A DNA stretch of 64,000 nt. Source: Mycolicibacterium stellerae. GTDB lineage: Bacteria > Actinomycetota > Actinomycetes > Mycobacteriales > Mycobacteriaceae. The stretch covers positions 1 to 64,000 of the forward strand of contig NZ_RARC01000027.1 of NCBI RefSeq assembly GCF_003719305.1, written 5' to 3'. The notes under the pieces are model-generated. The model was given only the letters and a program-made list of their open reading frames with translations. It ran no database searches and was not told where the DNA came from. Within the stretch, counting starts at the first letter, position 1; every line of letters starts with the position of its first letter. The position numbers were made by a program, and so were the translations under genes. Of this stretch, positions 62,026 through 64,000 are shown piece after piece.

Positions 62026-62781
62026 CTAGCGTCTGCGTACCGTGCGCTGCATGCCGCGCATCTTCGCCGCGTTCGGCATCGGGCCTTTCGGCATCGCCGC
62101 CGGGCCGACCTTGGAGCCAAGCGCGCCCAGCCGCGACTCCAGCGAGTCCATCTGCTTGACGGTGATGTTCGCGGGCAGCTTGTTCAGGTGGCGTTCCAGC
62201 TTCGCCAGCGGCACCTCGTCGGTGCCGTTGCCGATCACGACGTCGTAGATCGGGACGTCGCCAACCAGCCGCGCGGTTCGCTTCTTCTCCTGCGCCAGCA
62301 GCGGTTTCACCCGCGCCGCCGAGCCTTCGCCGACGAAGATCACACCCGGCCTGCCGATGACACGGTGCACGGCATCGAGATGGCCGGTCGCCGCGACGCC
62401 CGGGGTGACGCGCCACTTGCCGCGCAGGTTCTCCAGCGCCCATGCCGCCGCGCCTGCCTGACCTTCGGCCTTGTGATAGACCGCTTTCTGCGCCCGGCGG
62501 GCGAAGATGATGAACGCCACCAGCGCGCCGAGCACCACGCCAAGCGGGATCAGCGTGAACATCGTGATCCCGCCCGCGAACACCCCGGCCACCACCGAGG
62601 CCGCCACGATCAGCACAAAAGCGCCGATCATGTACGGCAGAAGGCGCTTGTCCTCCTTGCGCTGGATCTGGAACGCCTGCCACAGCTGACTGCGGCGCTG
62701 CTTGGATGCGGCCTTGCGAGTGGCCTTGGCCTCGGCCTTGGCGGCCTTGACTTCGGCCTTGCTGCGGGTGGTCTTCGCCAT
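62026..62781 (-). CDS. DUF4191-type membrane protein (Rv2219)
   Basis: A 251-residue protein: basic Ala/Lys-rich N-terminus, two adjacent membrane helices (about 53-100: IGAFVLIVAASVVAGVF and MFTLIPLGVVLGALVAFIIF) and a cytoplasmic C-terminal domain with nuclease-like RPGVIFVGEGSAARVKPLLAQEK. Conserved next to lipA in mycobacteria; function unknown. ATG 62781, four bases after lipA. Confidence 0.82.
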   Translation of the reverse strand: MAKTTRSKAEVKAAKAEAKATRKAASKQRRSQLWQAFQIQRKEDKRLLPYMIGAFVLIVAASVVAGVFAGGITMFTLIPLGVVLGALVAFIIFARRAQKAVYHKAEGQAGAAAWALENLRGKWRVTPGVAATGHLDAVHRVIGRPGVIFVGEGSAARVKPLLAQEKKRTARLVGDVPIYDVVIGNGTDEVPLAKLERHLNKLPANITVKQMDSLESRLGALGSKVGPAAMPKGPMPNAAKMRGMQRTVRRR

Positions 62782-62785
62782 TGGT

Positions 62786-63757
62786 TCAGGATACGGGTGG
62801 GTGTGAAACCCTCGAGCCCGCTGCCTGCGAATAGAGGCGACCGGCCCGATACGACGACCGCACCAGCGGCCCGGCGAGTACCCCGGCAAAGCCGAGCCCC
62901 TCCGCGAAGGCCGCGAGCTCGACGAACTCATCTGGATGGACCCAGCGTTCCACCGGGTGATGACGCGCCGACGGCCGCAGGTACTGGGTGATCGTGACGA
63001 TGTCGCAGCCCGCGTCCAGTAGATCCGTCAACGCCGTGCGCACCTCGTCCGTTGTCTCGCCCATGCCGAGGATCAGGTTGCTCTTGGTCACCAACCCGTA
63101 GTCACGCGCGGCGGTGAGCACCGCGAGGCTGCGGTCATAACGGAACGCGGGGCGGATCCGCTTGAAGATTCGCGGAACCGTTTCGACGTTGTGCGCCAAC
63201 ACTTCTGGCCGTGATTCGAATACCTGCTCCAGCAACGCGGGTTCACCGTTGAAGTCGGGAATCAGCAATTCGACGCCGGTGCCGGGGTTGAGCTTCTTGA
63301 TGTAGCGCACCGTTTCGGCGTACAGCCACGCGCCGCCGTCTGGCAGGTCGTCTCGGGCCACCCCGGTGACGGTCGCGTACCGCAGGCCCATGGTGGCAAC
63401 GCTTTCGGCGACCCTGCGCGGCTCGTCGCGGTCCAGGTCGGCCGGTTTGCCGGTGTCGATCTGGCAGAAGTCGCAGCGCCGCGTGCACTGCTCGCCGCCG
63501 ATCAGGAACGTCGCCTCCCGGTCCTCCCAGCACTCGTAGATGTTCGGACAGCCGGCTTCCTCGCAGACGGTGTGCAGGCCCTCGCGCCGAACCAGGTTCT
63601 TGAGCTGCGTGTACTCCGGGCCCGTCTTCATCCGGGTCTTGATCCACGGCGGCTTGCGCTCAATCGGAGTCTGCGCGTTGCGGACTTCCAGGCGGAGCAG
63701 CTTGCGGCCTTCCGGAGCCGCATGGCCGGCGACATTGGATTCCGGGACGACACTCAC
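62786..63757 (-). CDS. lipA: lipoyl synthase LipA
   Basis: Radical-SAM enzyme inserting two sulfurs into octanoyl-lipoyl domains, needed by the pyruvate dehydrogenase whose E1 is encoded at 7420. 323 residues with both clusters: auxiliary CEEAGCPNIYEC and radical-SAM CTRRCDFC. GTG 63757 overlaps the lipB stop (GTGA). Confidence 0.95.
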   Translation of the reverse strand: MSVVPESNVAGHAAPEGRKLLRLEVRNAQTPIERKPPWIKTRMKTGPEYTQLKNLVRREGLHTVCEEAGCPNIYECWEDREATFLIGGEQCTRRCDFCQIDTGKPADLDRDEPRRVAESVATMGLRYATVTGVARDDLPDGGAWLYAETVRYIKKLNPGTGVELLIPDFNGEPALLEQVFESRPEVLAHNVETVPRIFKRIRPAFRYDRSLAVLTAARDYGLVTKSNLILGMGETTDEVRTALTDLLDAGCDIVTITQYLRPSARHHPVERWVHPDEFVELAAFAEGLGFAGVLAGPLVRSSYRAGRLYSQAAGSRVSHPPVS

Positions 63758-64000
63758 GACGTCAACGCTACCCGCAGCCGGCCCTCCAGCGCGTCGCACA
63801 CAGCGGCCGTGACGCGGTCGACGACGTCGTCGACGCCGACGTGGCGGCCGAGTTCGGCTGTCAGCGAAGTGACCCCGGCGTCGGCGATACCGCACGGCAC
63901 GATCGCGGAGAACGCGCTCAGGTCGCAGTCGCAGTTCAACGCGAAGCCGTGCAGGGTGGTCGCCCGCGACACCCGGACCCCGATCGCGCCGACCTTGCGG
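63754..64000 (-). CDS. lipB: octanoyltransferase LipB, partial (5' end outside the window)
   Basis: Transfers octanoyl from ACP to lipoyl domains, the step before LipA. Only the C-terminal 82 residues are inside the window; the frame continues past 64000. The catalytic Lys (RKVGAIGV) and Cys (IVPCGI) are visible, as is ATTLHGFALNCDCDL. Coupled to lipA by GTGA. Confidence 0.93.
   Translation of the reverse strand, partial: RKVGAIGVRVSRATTLHGFALNCDCDLSAFSAIVPCGIADAGVTSLTAELGRHVGVDDVVDRVTAAVCDALEGRLRVALTS

Overview
The window is chromosomal DNA from a high-GC mycobacterium, most likely a Mycolicibacterium-type species. The evidence is gene order. It follows, in reverse and with insertions, the M. 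tuberculosis H37Rv stretch from accD6-kasB-kasA-acpM-fabD-mabR-aceE (Rv2247-Rv2241) through Rv2240c, Rv2239c, ahpE, Rv2237, cobD, the SURF1 gene, ptpA-ptkA, Rv2230c-Rv2228c, the CYTH/CHAD gene Rv2226, panB, caeA/hip1, glnA2, glnE and glnA1 to lipA-lipB (Rv2218-Rv2217). The orthology calls rest on recognised protein sequence and order; no search was run.

Region 1 (1-12.1 kb): a possible IS481-like leader remnant, a hemophore-like secreted protein, and the mycolic-acid FAS-II operon (fabD, acpM, kasA, kasB, accD6) read leftward. Its regulator gene mabR and pyruvate dehydrogenase aceE lie upstream on the same strand. A perfect TTTTGT-N9-ACAAAA palindrome sits in the mabR-fabD gap. A lipoprotein, a DUF3052 protein and the one-Cys peroxiredoxin ahpE run rightward up to a tRNA-Val gene (UAC anticodon).

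Region 2 (12.05-29.40 kb): a 17.3-kb genomic island. A 48-bp direct repeat of the 3' part of the tRNA-Val bounds it, and no integrase gene is visible. It has two parts. The first is a compact operon: a leaderless, apparently self-regulated TetR repressor, a GtfB/GPL-type glycosyltransferase, and a second copy of ATP synthase subunit c (AtpE) carrying isoleucine where M. tuberculosis AtpE has Ala63, the bedaquiline-site residue. The second is a catabolic cluster: a ribose-type ABC importer, three SDRs, a Dabb protein, a HisD-like dehydrogenase, an extradiol-dioxygenase-like VOC protein, an FAH-family hydrolase, a GntR/FCD regulator, two cupins, a Gfo/Idh/MocA dehydrogenase and an aldo/keto reductase. 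Three transcription units share an ATTTTCGAAA palindrome just upstream of a TTGACA/TTGACT -35, so they look like one regulon.

Region 3 (29.4-44.6 kb): a redox group (cytochrome b561, catalase-like peroxidase, sulfite-oxidase-like molybdoenzyme), a DUF2236 protein, cobD, SURF1, ptpA/ptkA, NIF3, a zinc-ribbon coiled-coil protein and the RNase H-phosphatase fusion. Then comes a translationally coupled alkylation-damage operon (ogt, a 2OG-Fe(II) oxygenase, a free-standing Ada zinc domain). The cobC seen here in M. tuberculosis is absent, and a 30-bp tandem repeat extends PtpA.

Region 4 (44.6-64 kb): RNase P RNA, CYTH/CHAD protein, enoyl-CoA hydratase, panB, a WS/DGAT acyltransferase, two Hip1/CaeA-type hydrolases, glnA2-glnE, a thioesterase and F420-type LLM enzyme pair, DoxX, glnA1 with a textbook GlnR operator and a hairpin terminator, an RDD membrane protein, a DUF4191-type membrane protein, lipA and the 3' part of lipB, which runs off the right edge.
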